Shown here piece after piece: positions 46,277-55,438 of a stretch of 64,000 nucleotides of DNA (its first letter is position 1; every line of letters starts with the position of its first letter). This DNA is from DATDEW01 sp046590205. GTDB lineage: Bacteria > Bacteroidota > Ignavibacteria > Palsa-1295. Below the pieces are notes generated by a model. The model was not told where the DNA came from and searched no databases. It saw only the letters and a program-made list of their open reading frames with translations. The DNA lies in assembly GCA_046590205.1 (NCBI GenBank), contig JBKJTT010000065.1, positions 17,249 to 81,248 of the forward strand, written 5' to 3'. The translations under genes and the position numbers were made by a program.

Positions 46277-47308
46277 TTAGGGATAAAGAAATTTGAGTAA
46301 AGTGTCCCTCATTAATTCAGGACGAAGATGAGCAAATTTTTCTATTGGAATAGTACATACGTCTCTATAGAATTCCTCATCGTCAAATAATCTATAGGTC
46401 AACTGCAACGCTTTCTCAAGTTCAAAAGGCGTTTCCATTAATAGAGTAGGAAAAAAATCTTCTTGATGTCCCGTTGATCTTGTCGAAATAATGGGGATTT
46501 GTAATGCCGCAGCATCTAATACATTTCTACCCCACGTATATCGTTCATCAAAATTGAGCCATAACATTGACCCGCCTTCAATGCGGAAGTGTTCTCCTAA
46601 TGAGCGTTCTCTGTGAATATCAAGTGTAGGTTCATTATAAATCTTTCTCGCTTTATCCATATAATATTTCGGATTAATTGTACCATACTTCCTTAAATTA
46701 GGTAGCAGTGTATGAACTTTTCGTGTTAATCTTCTCTCGATACCATAGTATGGTACCTTTGCTTTACGCGCAACAAATACTTCGCTCCACCGGCTAAGAA
46801 GAAATGGCGAAAGGTATATTTCTCTGCGACGTTTATCAATAGGTGTTGAAAGCTTTCGTATTGTTTCTGCCGGATACGGAATGCCAATGTATTCAACCCG
46901 AGTTGTTGTCATCGCTCTGAATAAATCTGTTGTGTACTTATTAATAGAAACTACCAAGTCACTGACATCAAATATCTTTGGTACCCCGGGAAGCGGTTTA
47001 ATGTAGTCTGTCCCTGATCCTTCAATAAGTGTAACCCATTTAGTCTCTGGTCGACGAGATTCTGCGAGGGTTAATAAGTGTGGAATAAACGTAGAATTCG
47101 TATTTCCGATAATAATATCATACTTAGCAATTGTAGAAGGAGTTGCGTCCATCCCACAGATATAATCGCCGCCAAAGGCATATACCCAAGATTCAATGCC
47201 TGTCATTGTATCTGCTTCATGGAGCCGTTCGCTTGCTTTCCAAGGCAATGTATTTCCTCCAAGTAGAAGAACTCGGGGGGTGGATTGGGTATGCGTCAGT
47301 TCTGTCAT
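46277..47308 (-). CDS. Glycosyltransferase-like protein
   Basis: The 343-residue protein resembles GT-B glycosyltransferases: a Rossmann-like N-terminal half (RVLLLGGNTLPW, DIIIGNTNSTF) and a C-terminal half with NVLDAAALQIPIISTRSTGHQEDFF, the nucleotide-sugar-binding E/D region of group 1 enzymes in altered form. The exact family and sugar are unknown. It is divergent to rmlA and likely acts in the same surface-polysaccharide pathway. A TATTTTTG element lies seven bases before its ATG. Confidence 0.6.
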   Translation of the reverse strand: MTELTHTQSTPRVLLLGGNTLPWKASERLHEADTMTGIESWVYAFGGDYICGMDATPSTIAKYDIIIGNTNSTFIPHLLTLAESRRPETKWVTLIEGSGTDYIKPLPGVPKIFDVSDLVVSINKYTTDLFRAMTTTRVEYIGIPYPAETIRKLSTPIDKRRREIYLSPFLLSRWSEVFVARKAKVPYYGIERRLTRKVHTLLPNLRKYGTINPKYYMDKARKIYNEPTLDIHRERSLGEHFRIEGGSMLWLNFDERYTWGRNVLDAAALQIPIISTRSTGHQEDFFPTLLMETPFELEKALQLTYRLFDDEEFYRDVCTIPIEKFAHLRPELMRDTLLKFLYP

Positions 47309-47314
47309 TTGTCA

Positions 47315-47322
47315 CAAAAATA
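47315..47322 (-). promoter_or_regulatory. Bacteroidota-type -7 element TATTTTTG
   Basis: TAnnTTTG consensus on the minus strand with GTTG 18 bases upstream. It is only six bases from the start codon at 47308, so the transcript would be leaderless or the start lies downstream. The 67-base gap to rmlA is shared by both genes. Confidence 0.4.
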
Positions 47323-47375
47323 CGCACATATACTTTGATTCAACCTTCTCAATAGCATTTTTGTTTGAAACGCTC

Positions 47376-48116
47376 ATGTCAATACAAAAAAAAATAGTCG
47401 GCATCATCCTTGCAGGTGGAACGGGCTCTCGGCTTTTCCCGTGCACAAAAGTAACCAATAAACACCTATTGCCTATCGGCGAAATGCCGATGATATTTTA
47501 TCCCCTCAAAAAACTTGTCGGGGCTGGAATCACCGATATTCTCATCGTTACAGGCACCGAACACGTTGGGGATTTTATCTCTCTGCTCGGATCCGGGAAA
47601 GATTTTGGCTGTAAGCTTACCTATCGTGTGCAAGATGAGGCAGGCGGTATCGCCGAAGCACTCTCGCTTGCCGAACGATTTGCACAGAGTGAACCTATGT
47701 GCGTTATTCTTGGCGATAACATCTTTGAAGATTCTATTGCAGATATCATTACTTTGTTTTTACGAGACACGAGCAAAGCGCATCTTGTGTTAAAGAAGGT
47801 AGCTGATCCCGAGCGATTTGGTGTTGCCGAAGTAAAAGATGGAAACATTTCGAACATCGTCGAAAAGCCAAAGACGCCAACTTCTGATCTTGCCGTAACA
47901 GGTATCTATTGCTACCCCGCTGATGTGTTTAACATTGTCAAGCATCTTAAGCCATCACAACGCAATGAACTTGAGATCACGGATGTCAATAATGCGTATC
48001 TTAGGGAGAATCGTTTGACATATTCTACATTTACAGGATACTGGAGCGATGCGGGGACATTCCCTTCGCTTGATAAAGCCAACGAGCTTGTCCGCACTTC
48101 ACCACCACAATTTTAA
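47376..48116 (+). CDS. rmlA: Glucose-1-phosphate thymidylyltransferase-like nucleotidyltransferase
   Basis: It makes dTDP-glucose (or a related NDP-sugar) from the sugar 1-phosphate. The nucleotidyltransferase motif is GIILAGGTGSRLFPCT with KHLLPIGEMPM; a later ILGDNIFED gives the catalytic Asp. It is 246 residues, about 45 shorter than E. coli RmlA (the C-terminal allosteric part is absent). ATG 47376 gives a natural start; the frame is open further upstream into the divergent gene. The next gene starts seven bases after its stop. Confidence 0.88.
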   Translation: MSIQKKIVGIILAGGTGSRLFPCTKVTNKHLLPIGEMPMIFYPLKKLVGAGITDILIVTGTEHVGDFISLLGSGKDFGCKLTYRVQDEAGGIAEALSLAERFAQSEPMCVILGDNIFEDSIADIITLFLRDTSKAHLVLKKVADPERFGVAEVKDGNISNIVEKPKTPTSDLAVTGIYCYPADVFNIVKHLKPSQRNELEITDVNNAYLRENRLTYSTFTGYWSDAGTFPSLDKANELVRTSPPQF

Positions 48117-48123
48117 TCATCGC

Positions 48124-49131
48124 TTGAATATCTTCGTTACCGGCGGTGCCGGATTCATCGGGACAAATTTTGTCCGTATGGCTTTAGCTAATGGATACAA
48201 TGTCCTCAATTATGATGCGCTGACCTACGCTGGTGATAGACAGAATCTCGTCGAGTTTGAAGGGAATTCAAACTACCATTTTGTGCAAGGCGATATTTGT
48301 AATACACTGGTTGTTGAAAAAGAACTTGCAAAAGGGTTTGACGGAAGACCGTACGATATGGTCGTCAATATTGCGGCAGAAAGTCATGTTGACCGATCAC
48401 TCTACTTTGCGACGGAGTTTAGCCGCACTAACTGTTTAGGCGTTGCCACGCTTCTTGAAGCTGCGAGAAAAAACAATATACCAACGTTTATCCAAGTATC
48501 TACCGACGAGGTCTATGGTAGTTTAGGCGCGACTGGGATGTTCACACTCAGCTCTCCGCTTCGCCCCTCAAGCCCATATTCAGCATCCAAGACAGCCGGT
48601 GATCTTGTTGCGCTGTCGATGTATCATTCATTCGGATATGATGTCCGCGTTACACGCTGTACGAATAATTATGGCGCATATCAACATCCTGAAAAATTTA
48701 TCCCTACTATCATCACAAAGGCATTACATAAAGAGACCATTCCAATCTATGGAGACGGACTTGCCGTGCGGGATTGGATATTTGTCGAAGACCATTGTGA
48801 TGCGATCTTCGCCGTAATGGAGAAAGGAAAAGCAGGGCAAGTATATCTTTTTGGTGGTTCTTCCGAACTTTCAAATCTTGACTTAACAACACATGTTCTT
48901 TCAGCATTAGCAAAGTGTAAAGGGGTTGAACTTGATTCGTACACATTGCTGCTTAAACACGTAGCTGACCGCCCTGGACATGACAGACGCTATGCAATTG
49001 ATTGGTCTGTCTCAGAAAAAGAGCTTGGTTGGAAACCACAAACACAGTTTGCAGAAGGAATACAAAGAACCGTTACCTGGTACCTCGAAGAGGAACAATG
49101 GTGGACAAATCATCGTAAAAAGTTAGCATGA
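48124..49131 (+). CDS. rmlB: dTDP-glucose 4,6-dehydratase
   Basis: It oxidises and dehydrates dTDP-glucose to dTDP-4-keto-6-deoxyglucose. It is an extended SDR with NAD motif VTGGAGFIGTNF, the TDEVYG active-site segment (catalytic Asp and Glu) and YSASK with the catalytic Tyr/Lys. It is 335 residues. TTG 48124 gives MNIFVTGGAGF at the correct place; the longer frame from 48049 overlaps rmlA and adds nothing conserved. It overlaps the next gene by ATGA. Confidence 0.93.
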   Translation: MNIFVTGGAGFIGTNFVRMALANGYNVLNYDALTYAGDRQNLVEFEGNSNYHFVQGDICNTLVVEKELAKGFDGRPYDMVVNIAAESHVDRSLYFATEFSRTNCLGVATLLEAARKNNIPTFIQVSTDEVYGSLGATGMFTLSSPLRPSSPYSASKTAGDLVALSMYHSFGYDVRVTRCTNNYGAYQHPEKFIPTIITKALHKETIPIYGDGLAVRDWIFVEDHCDAIFAVMEKGKAGQVYLFGGSSELSNLDLTTHVLSALAKCKGVELDSYTLLLKHVADRPGHDRRYAIDWSVSEKELGWKPQTQFAEGIQRTVTWYLEEEQWWTNHRKKLA

Positions 49132-49970
49132 ACATCATTATTATTGGTAACGGACAGATCGGCTCTGCATTACTCGATGCTCTAAACGAGCACAACATCC
49201 TCCATTGGAAGAAGGATATCGCAGAGCTAACCGAGGCAGAGATCATCGCCCATAAGACCCAAGCTGTTATATGTGCTGCTGGAAAGACAGACCTTGCATG
49301 GTGCGAGGCAAATCCGAGAGAAACATTTCGTTCAAACATCGAAGCACCGGTAGAACTCTATCAGACAATTCATGCTCTCAACAATGAGCTTGTAGAGCCG
49401 ATACGATACTTACATTTTTCAAGTGGTTGTGTGTGGGATGGTCCTTACAATGAAAAAGGCGAACCATTCACACCCGAACATCCCCCTACTCCAGCGGCTC
49501 TCTATTCATGGACAAAAGCGGCATGCGATGAACTTCTCCTTCGTGAGGATAGAAACAATGTTGCGATACTTCGCCCACGGCAGGTCTATAGTCCGCAGAA
49601 CTCTCCGAGGAATACCTTAATAAAGCTATTAAAGTACCCTCAGCTTGTTACGACCGATCAGTCACTTTCAAGCATTGATGTTATCATTAAGACAGTTCGT
49701 TATCTTCTTACTGCCGGACTTAACTGGTCAGGTATCTGGAATATTTACGATAAAGGTATTACTACTCCCTTTGCGATCGGAGCTATGATGGCTGAACTCG
49801 GGATGCGCGAAGTACCAACTGCTCTTGAAAAGACAGATCTTGACAGCTTCCACAAGCCGCGCCGAGTTGATACGGTTCTCTACGATGAACGCTTCGAGCG
49901 ACTCATAGAACCCGACGAAGTTATTCCTACACTCAAAAGAACATTAACAGAACTTAAGAATACATTGTAG
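49128..49970 (+). CDS. RmlD-like NDP-sugar reductase
   Basis: It resembles dTDP-4-dehydrorhamnose reductase: the Rossmann motif is GNGQIGSAL and the catalytic YSWTK follows the segment HFSSGCVWDG. At 280 residues it is normal. RmlC (the epimerase needed for rhamnose) is absent here, so the product may be another 6-deoxyhexose or the epimerase may be elsewhere. Coupled to rmlB by a four-base overlap. The 3' end overlaps cytochrome b by 17 bases, in convergent orientation. Confidence 0.75.
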   Translation: MNIIIIGNGQIGSALLDALNEHNILHWKKDIAELTEAEIIAHKTQAVICAAGKTDLAWCEANPRETFRSNIEAPVELYQTIHALNNELVEPIRYLHFSSGCVWDGPYNEKGEPFTPEHPPTPAALYSWTKAACDELLLREDRNNVAILRPRQVYSPQNSPRNTLIKLLKYPQLVTTDQSLSSIDVIIKTVRYLLTAGLNWSGIWNIYDKGITTPFAIGAMMAELGMREVPTALEKTDLDSFHKPRRVDTVLYDERFERLIEPDEVIPTLKRTLTELKNTL

Positions 49971-51159
49971 GATCGGTCTTGTGTTTGTTGCGCCGCCATA
50001 GCCACAGCACAAATGTAGCAAATGTTACAACGACAAGAAATAAACTCACGACCAGTATAGATTCATCATCCAGCTTAGGTATCAATGCAATTGGTGGCTT
50101 TGCCGCAGAAGTGATTTCCTCTGATACAGAAACATACCCCCAGACTGTCAATGCAAGTAGTAAAAGAATAATACCGCATCCTATAATTGTAAACACCGGA
50201 CTTTTTCTTTCTTTATCCGAATGTTTATCAAGGAACGGGACGAGCGTCCAAAATCCCATCAACAGACCAAAGCCGAGTAAGGCAACCCATTCAGGCACGA
50301 CGCGCACTGTCTGAAAGAGAAACATAAAGTACCATTCGGGATGGACACCCTCCGGCGGCTCTGATGGATTGTATATATCATACGCTTTGCCAAGCTCCCA
50401 CGGATACATCATTGCGATTGCAATAAGAACACCAAATCCTACGAGCCATATCATCATCTCCTTTGTGAAATAGCTCGGGAAGTATTTCTCTTTTCCTTTG
50501 ATGGTTGTTCCGATAGGAGTGCTCACGCCAAAGAGTGCTACCATTGTGATATGTACTACGACAAGTAGTATTGACAATATCGGAAGTACTGCAACATGAA
50601 GTGCAAAAAGTCGCGTAAGTGTGGTGCCGCTGACATCAGCCGAACCTTTGATGATAGAAGAGATAAACTCACCAATGATCGGCACTTCATTCGGCACTTC
50701 GGCTCCTACTTTCGTAGCAAAGTATGCCGTCTCATCCCACGGAAGAAGATAGCCCGTAAAACCAAAGCCAAGCATAAGCATCAAGAGCACCACACCTGAT
50801 AACCACATCAGATGTCGCGGCATCCTGTATGACTTCAAAAAGAACGTGCTAAACATGTGGGCTATCATCACAGCAACTACCACGTTCGCCCCCCATGAAT
50901 GTATCGAGCGGACAAGCCAGCCGAATGGTACGCTTGTCATAATCCGCTCTACACTTTTATGTGCTCCTTGTACACTGGGTTCATAATAGAACAGAAGTAA
51001 TACGCCCGATACTATCTGTACAATAAAGAACAGCATCGTCAAGCCGCCGAGATAGTACCAGAATGAATGTTTATGACGCGGGACGGTCTTTTCTTCAAGT
51101 GCAGTAAGCGGCTCGCGCAAATGAAGCGCATTGATAACTTCTTTGTACCAGTTCTTCAT
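49954..51159 (-). CDS. petB: Cytochrome b, full-length with b6-like heme spacing
   Basis: The 401-residue membrane protein carries both the four-helix heme-binding half and the C-terminal half (PEWY quinol-site motif in HPEWYF). Heme ligands are H87/H101 (13 between) and H188/H203 (14 between); the 14-residue second gap is typical of cytochrome b6. It transfers electrons from quinol via the Rieske centre. The Rieske gene lies directly upstream, overlapping by ATGA. No cytochrome c subunit is seen in the window. Confidence 0.93.
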   Translation of the reverse strand: MKNWYKEVINALHLREPLTALEEKTVPRHKHSFWYYLGGLTMLFFIVQIVSGVLLLFYYEPSVQGAHKSVERIMTSVPFGWLVRSIHSWGANVVVAVMIAHMFSTFFLKSYRMPRHLMWLSGVVLLMLMLGFGFTGYLLPWDETAYFATKVGAEVPNEVPIIGEFISSIIKGSADVSGTTLTRLFALHVAVLPILSILLVVVHITMVALFGVSTPIGTTIKGKEKYFPSYFTKEMMIWLVGFGVLIAIAMMYPWELGKAYDIYNPSEPPEGVHPEWYFMFLFQTVRVVPEWVALLGFGLLMGFWTLVPFLDKHSDKERKSPVFTIIGCGIILLLLALTVWGYVSVSEEITSAAKPPIALIPKLDDESILVVSLFLVVVTFATFVLWLWRRNKHKTDPTMYS

Positions 51160-51623
51160 GCTTTCTTCTTTGGCATTAGTGATATTTCGAGCATTTCGCC
51201 GTCTTGCGTGATAGTGAGTTCGGTAAGCGGACGTTTTGGTCTTGTGCCGGGGATGTTCACACCGTTCGCATCATACATTCCCTTATGACATTTGCAAAAG
51301 AATCCGGGTGTTCCCTTTTCAGGAAGTTCGGGGCGATAACTAACTGTACAGGCAAGATGTGTACACTTCGCGCTGAATGCTCGGATATTATCCTCACCTT
51401 CCATAACAACAATAACCGGGTCTTCTCCAATATTGACTATCTTCGAGGGGGTTTCTGCCGAGAGGTCACCGGCAGCAATCTTGACCGTAGCCGACATATC
51501 AGTCTGCCGAACATACGAAAGATACTTCGCAAAGACATAGATGACCGGCGCCGCAACAGCCGCCGCGCTTGCACCAAGAAGTCCCTTCAGGACTGTTCGC
51601 CTCTTTTTCACTTCATTCGCCAT
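51156..51623 (-). CDS. petC: Rieske iron-sulfur protein
   Basis: It carries the [2Fe-2S] centre of the bc-type complex. The N-terminus has a Tat-like basic pair and hydrophobic anchor (KKRRTVLKGLLGAS). The cluster ligands are C87 and H89 in CTHLAC and C110 and H113 in CKCHKG; C92 and C112 form the usual disulfide. It is 155 residues. ATG 51623 gives MANEVKKRR; an earlier ATG at 51632 is possible. Cotranscribed with cytochrome b. Confidence 0.93.
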   Translation of the reverse strand: MANEVKKRRTVLKGLLGASAAAVAAPVIYVFAKYLSYVRQTDMSATVKIAAGDLSAETPSKIVNIGEDPVIVVMEGEDNIRAFSAKCTHLACTVSYRPELPEKGTPGFFCKCHKGMYDANGVNIPGTRPKRPLTELTITQDGEMLEISLMPKKKA

Positions 51624-51729
51624 AGATATCAAAGAATTATTATACTAATGACACGTAGAGTAGTGCAAAAATAACACCGAATTGGGTTAATATTTTTGTT
51701 TTGGAGGGAAAGAAATGATAAGGATTAAC

Positions 51730-51756
51730 CCGCTCTTACAATTCATGTAAGAGCGG
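51730..51756 (-). terminator. Hairpin after the aldehyde dehydrogenase gene
   Basis: A perfect ten-pair stem CCGCTCTTAC/GTAAGAGCGG with loop ATGAATT (minus strand) lies 18 bases after the dehydrogenase stop. It lacks a T-run, so termination would be weak or factor-assisted. Confidence 0.5.
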
Positions 51757-51773
51757 ATCGGAAACGGAATGTT

Positions 51774-53273
51774 TTAATTCAAATCAACCCAGACGCTCTT
51801 GGTCTCGGTGTACATGTCTATTGCAGCTTTGCCGAGTTCTCTGCCTACACCGGAATGTTTGAACCCGCCGAACGGCAGTGCGTTATCGGTTGTCGAGATC
51901 GTGTTTATCCAGACAGTACCTGCCTTGAGGGCTTTCGCCATCTTATGAGCTTTCTTGATGTCGCGAGTCCAGACTGATGCAGCTAAGCCAAACTGCGAGC
52001 CATTCGCCTGCGATAATGCATCTTCGATAGAATCGAACTTCATCACACTTGCAACTGGTCCGAATATCTCCTCTTGCGCGACGCGCATTGAGTTCGTTAC
52101 ATTCTCAAGAACCGTCGGCTGCATGAAGAAGCCCTTCGTCCCGATTCGTGAACCGCCAACGGTGACTTTCGCACCTTCCTTCGAGCCAATATCAACGTAG
52201 CCAAGAACTCTATCAAGATGCTGCTGTGAGATAAGTGCTCCGAGACGTGTCTTCGGATGAAGCGGATCACCAGCTACCATCTTCGCGGCGCGTGAAGTTA
52301 AGACTGACATAAATTCATCATAAGCACTTGCCTCGACCATGATACGTGAACAAGCTGTACACATTTCACCTTGATTGAAGAAGATGCCGCCAAGTGCATA
52401 CTTCGCTGCTGTCTCGAGGTCGCTATCAGCAAAGATGATGTTCGGAGATTTACCACCAAGCTCAAGCGATACTCTCTTCAAGGTATTCGCCGCTTCGTGC
52501 ATGATCGCTTTGCCGACTTCGACGCTTCCTGTAAAAGCAATTTTATCAACATCAGGATGCTCGACGAGCGATGAACCTGCCCCGACACCAAACCCTGTGA
52601 TGAGATTAAATACACCATTCGGAAGACCTGCTTCTCTTGTCAACTCTGCAAAGCGTAGCGCTGTCAGAGGGGTTTGTTCTGCGGGCTTCAAGACTATGGT
52701 ATTGCCTGCTGCAAGAGCCGGAGCAACTTTCCAGGCAAGCATCTGGAGCGGGAAATTCCAGGGGATGATCTGTCCGCAGACTCCGATAGGCTCGCGAAGA
52801 GTATAGGCAAATGCCTCGCCACCTTTGGAGACCGGTATTGTCTCACCGGCTATCTTCGTAGCCCACCCTGCATAATATTCAAAACATTCTGCGGCTTGCG
52901 GAATATCGAACTTTGATGACTCGAATATCGGCTTGCCTGTATCAAGTGTTTCGAGTTCAGAAAGTTCTTGCTGGTTGGCTCTGATGAGGTCAGCAAGTTT
53001 CAGAAGAACTCGTGTTCTATCTGTCGTGCTCATCTTGCGCCAGTCACTGCCGTCATTGAATGCGGCGCGTGCTGCTTTGACTGCAAGATCAACATCTTCT
53101 TTACCGCCTTCGGCAATGCCTGCTATCACCTCGCCTGTTGCGGGGTTGATGGTATTGAATGTTTTACCACTAACGGCATCAACAAATTCGCCATTGATAA
53201 ATAACTTTCCGGCTTGCGGCTTTGCAACTTGTGGTTGAAGTTCAACTAAAATATCTGCTGTCGTCGTGCTCAT
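51774..53273 (-). CDS. NAD(P)-dependent aldehyde dehydrogenase
   Basis: It oxidises aldehydes to carboxylates. At 499 residues it is full-length. Catalytic Cys305 is in QGEMCTACS, general-base Glu271 in LELGGKSPN, and the Rossmann GSVEVGKAIM and PWNFPLQML motifs are present. It is closest in look to broad-range or betaine/ALDH2-type enzymes; the substrate is unknown. ATG 53273 (MSTTTAD) is preferred; the frame opens at 53363 inside the upstream gene. Four bases separate it from the upstream thioredoxin-fold gene. Confidence 0.9.
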   Translation of the reverse strand: MSTTTADILVELQPQVAKPQAGKLFINGEFVDAVSGKTFNTINPATGEVIAGIAEGGKEDVDLAVKAARAAFNDGSDWRKMSTTDRTRVLLKLADLIRANQQELSELETLDTGKPIFESSKFDIPQAAECFEYYAGWATKIAGETIPVSKGGEAFAYTLREPIGVCGQIIPWNFPLQMLAWKVAPALAAGNTIVLKPAEQTPLTALRFAELTREAGLPNGVFNLITGFGVGAGSSLVEHPDVDKIAFTGSVEVGKAIMHEAANTLKRVSLELGGKSPNIIFADSDLETAAKYALGGIFFNQGEMCTACSRIMVEASAYDEFMSVLTSRAAKMVAGDPLHPKTRLGALISQQHLDRVLGYVDIGSKEGAKVTVGGSRIGTKGFFMQPTVLENVTNSMRVAQEEIFGPVASVMKFDSIEDALSQANGSQFGLAASVWTRDIKKAHKMAKALKAGTVWINTISTTDNALPFGGFKHSGVGRELGKAAIDMYTETKSVWVDLN

Positions 53274-53277
53274 AAAA

Positions 53278-54477
53278 TTACTTTTGTTGGTTATCCTGTT
53301 TTTCAAGTTCTTCAAATTCAAATTCTTTTTTATAGAATCGTACTCTGTCGGTGAAGTAAGCATTCTCTTCTACCGGAGCCAGTGCCAATGCCATCTGCGA
53401 TGCTTCTACTGCTAACTTCCCTTCATATTTCTTGAAGTGGATCAGTGCTTTGGTGTCGTAGTAGTTCGCCTGATTCCTATCGAGTGCTAATGCTTCCATG
53501 ACGAGTGCCATTGCCGTATCATACTTCGTGCTATAGCTGACAACATCCCATGCATAATTATTCAAGAGGTCTGCTTCACGTTTTCCGACAAATGAAAATA
53601 CTTTTTCATACCAAATACTCAAACTATCAACTTTCTTTTCGCGCTGCCAGAACTCAAGTATTGCGTAATGTGCATTTAAGATATCAATACTATCCTGTCT
53701 GTTGTTTTTAGAAACAGTCGTTATCCACTTTGCAAGATATTTCGGGTTGCGTTCGGTCGAGAAGCGCATTTCGGCAAGACTCTTCCGTGATTCTTTCGCA
53801 AGTGCTGCGTACTGTTTATCTTCGGCAACAACGCCGAGATGACGGATAGTCGAATCATAGACAGAGCGTTCGACAAGCTTCTCGATGTACTTGAAGCGGA
53901 CATCCATCTTCGTCGTATCGCTCCAGAACTGATTCCTGACTGCCTCAAGTGTTCCTTTGCCGTTAAGATAATCTTTCAGCTTCTGGATAAATTCATCGGG
54001 CGTCATCTTCTCCGGATGCGAGATGCGGTCTATCTCCAAGCTATCGGGGCGAAGAAGCAAAGCCGTCGGGCGGACTGCAACGAGGTACCCCTTCTCAATA
54101 TGGTCAAGACGCAGACCTAAGTTGCGTAAGCTATCCCAGCCCACAGTTGGCGGAGGGTCGGTAGCAAAATCATTGACGGCAAGCTCGAAGGTCTCGTTGA
54201 GATAATCCTGCACCTTCTTTATCCGAAGGATATTATCTCGCAAAGAGATGCTCGCCGAGTCAACGTAGTCAACATTAAAGACCAGAACAGGTCTGCCTGA
54301 CAACTTCGAGGCGGCAAAGGCATCATCCCAGAATTTACGAATCGGGAATTGGTCAGCGTACAGCTTCTTCATCGGCTGTGGCTTCTGATGTGTTGAGCGT
54401 TGTGCAAAGCTAACGCCGCTGATGCAGACCATCAGGATTATCAGGAGGACTCTGGTTGGAAAATTAATTCTCTTCAT
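53278..54477 (-). CDS. Thioredoxin-fold protein with TPR-like C-terminus
   Basis: Signal peptide MKRINFPTRVLLIILMVCISG; an N-terminal thioredoxin-like domain (about residues 38-175) in which the WCxxC position reads DYVDSASIS, so no active cysteines; then helices that look like tetratricopeptide repeats (about 200-380, e.g. ANYYDTKALIHFKKYEGKLA). It probably binds proteins in the periplasm rather than acting as a redox enzyme. Function unknown. It overlaps fabI by 14 bases and precedes the aldehyde dehydrogenase. Confidence 0.65.
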   Translation of the reverse strand: MKRINFPTRVLLIILMVCISGVSFAQRSTHQKPQPMKKLYADQFPIRKFWDDAFAASKLSGRPVLVFNVDYVDSASISLRDNILRIKKVQDYLNETFELAVNDFATDPPPTVGWDSLRNLGLRLDHIEKGYLVAVRPTALLLRPDSLEIDRISHPEKMTPDEFIQKLKDYLNGKGTLEAVRNQFWSDTTKMDVRFKYIEKLVERSVYDSTIRHLGVVAEDKQYAALAKESRKSLAEMRFSTERNPKYLAKWITTVSKNNRQDSIDILNAHYAILEFWQREKKVDSLSIWYEKVFSFVGKREADLLNNYAWDVVSYSTKYDTAMALVMEALALDRNQANYYDTKALIHFKKYEGKLAVEASQMALALAPVEENAYFTDRVRFYKKEFEFEELEKQDNQQK

Positions 54478-55369
54478 TCGCTTTTGTCATAACTCGGGCT
54501 ATCGTTGCTTCATCGAACCCTGCCTTGCGAAGATTTTCTTCGTTCATCGTATTATGGACAAGGTGCAGCATATTTTGCGATAGTCCCATTAGCGAGAACC
54601 CCCCATCATGGAAAAGGTTTTGCATCGTCACCTTTTTTGTCAAATCAGATAGGAGTGTGACGCAGTAATCACCGCATTCTTCTGCCGTAGCATTACCAAG
54701 CGGAGCCAAGAGGTCGCTGAAGAAATACATCTTATCAAAATCTTCGATCCCGCTGCCAGCGCGGGTCCATGTCGGGGATTGCGATACGGTATTGACTCTG
54801 ATGCCCCTGGCCCCGAGACGTGAGCCAAAATTGCGACCAATTGATTCAAGTACCGTCTTCGCCTCTGCCATATCGGTGTAGGTCGTGAATGGTCGCTGCG
54901 CTGCCATATGGCTAAGTGCTACGATGCTTGCGCCGTCGTTGAGTGAATCAGTCTCCAGTGCTCCGGCAATGATCTTATGGAATGAGAGACCTGATACATC
55001 AAGTGTCTTCATGTACCATTCGTAGTTCAACTTGTCATACGCCATCCCTTTACGGATATTCGTTGACATACCGACAGAGTGAATGATAAAATCCAACTTC
55101 CCGAGCTTTGCCGTTGCTTCGGCAAATGCGGCTGCTATTTCCTCCGGCTTGGAGGCATCACAAGAAACATACGGCGCGTCGCCGCATAGCTTACAGAGAT
55201 CAAGCGGTTTGCCTATCTTTACGGCAAGAGGGATATTGCTGATGGCAAGCTGTGCGCCTTCGCGGTATGCCGATAGTGCGATATGCCAGCCAATGCTCGT
55301 CTCGTCAAGCGGTCCGAACACAATGCCTTTTTTGCCTTTTAGTAGCCCAAATGATGTAGTTTCAGCCAT
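54464..55369 (-). CDS. fabI: Enoyl-[acyl-carrier-protein] reductase (NADH)
   Basis: It does the last reduction in each fatty-acid elongation cycle. A 301-residue SDR with the FabI pattern Y164-x6-K171 (YTDMAEAK), a start GKKGIVFGPLDETSIGW for NADH binding and the SHMAAQRPF segment. The C-terminal extension (about 40 residues after GGFSLMG) is longer than in E. coli FabI, as in other FCB proteins. The 5' gap upstream contains repeats. Confidence 0.93.
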   Translation of the reverse strand: MAETTSFGLLKGKKGIVFGPLDETSIGWHIALSAYREGAQLAISNIPLAVKIGKPLDLCKLCGDAPYVSCDASKPEEIAAAFAEATAKLGKLDFIIHSVGMSTNIRKGMAYDKLNYEWYMKTLDVSGLSFHKIIAGALETDSLNDGASIVALSHMAAQRPFTTYTDMAEAKTVLESIGRNFGSRLGARGIRVNTVSQSPTWTRAGSGIEDFDKMYFFSDLLAPLGNATAEECGDYCVTLLSDLTKKVTMQNLFHDGGFSLMGLSQNMLHLVHNTMNEENLRKAGFDEATIARVMTKANEEN

Positions 55370-55438
55370 AAGATAGGTTAGAATAGACGGGTTAAAACAA
55401 CAGGAGCACGTTAGCGGTTCGGGGTATCAGATTTGTGC

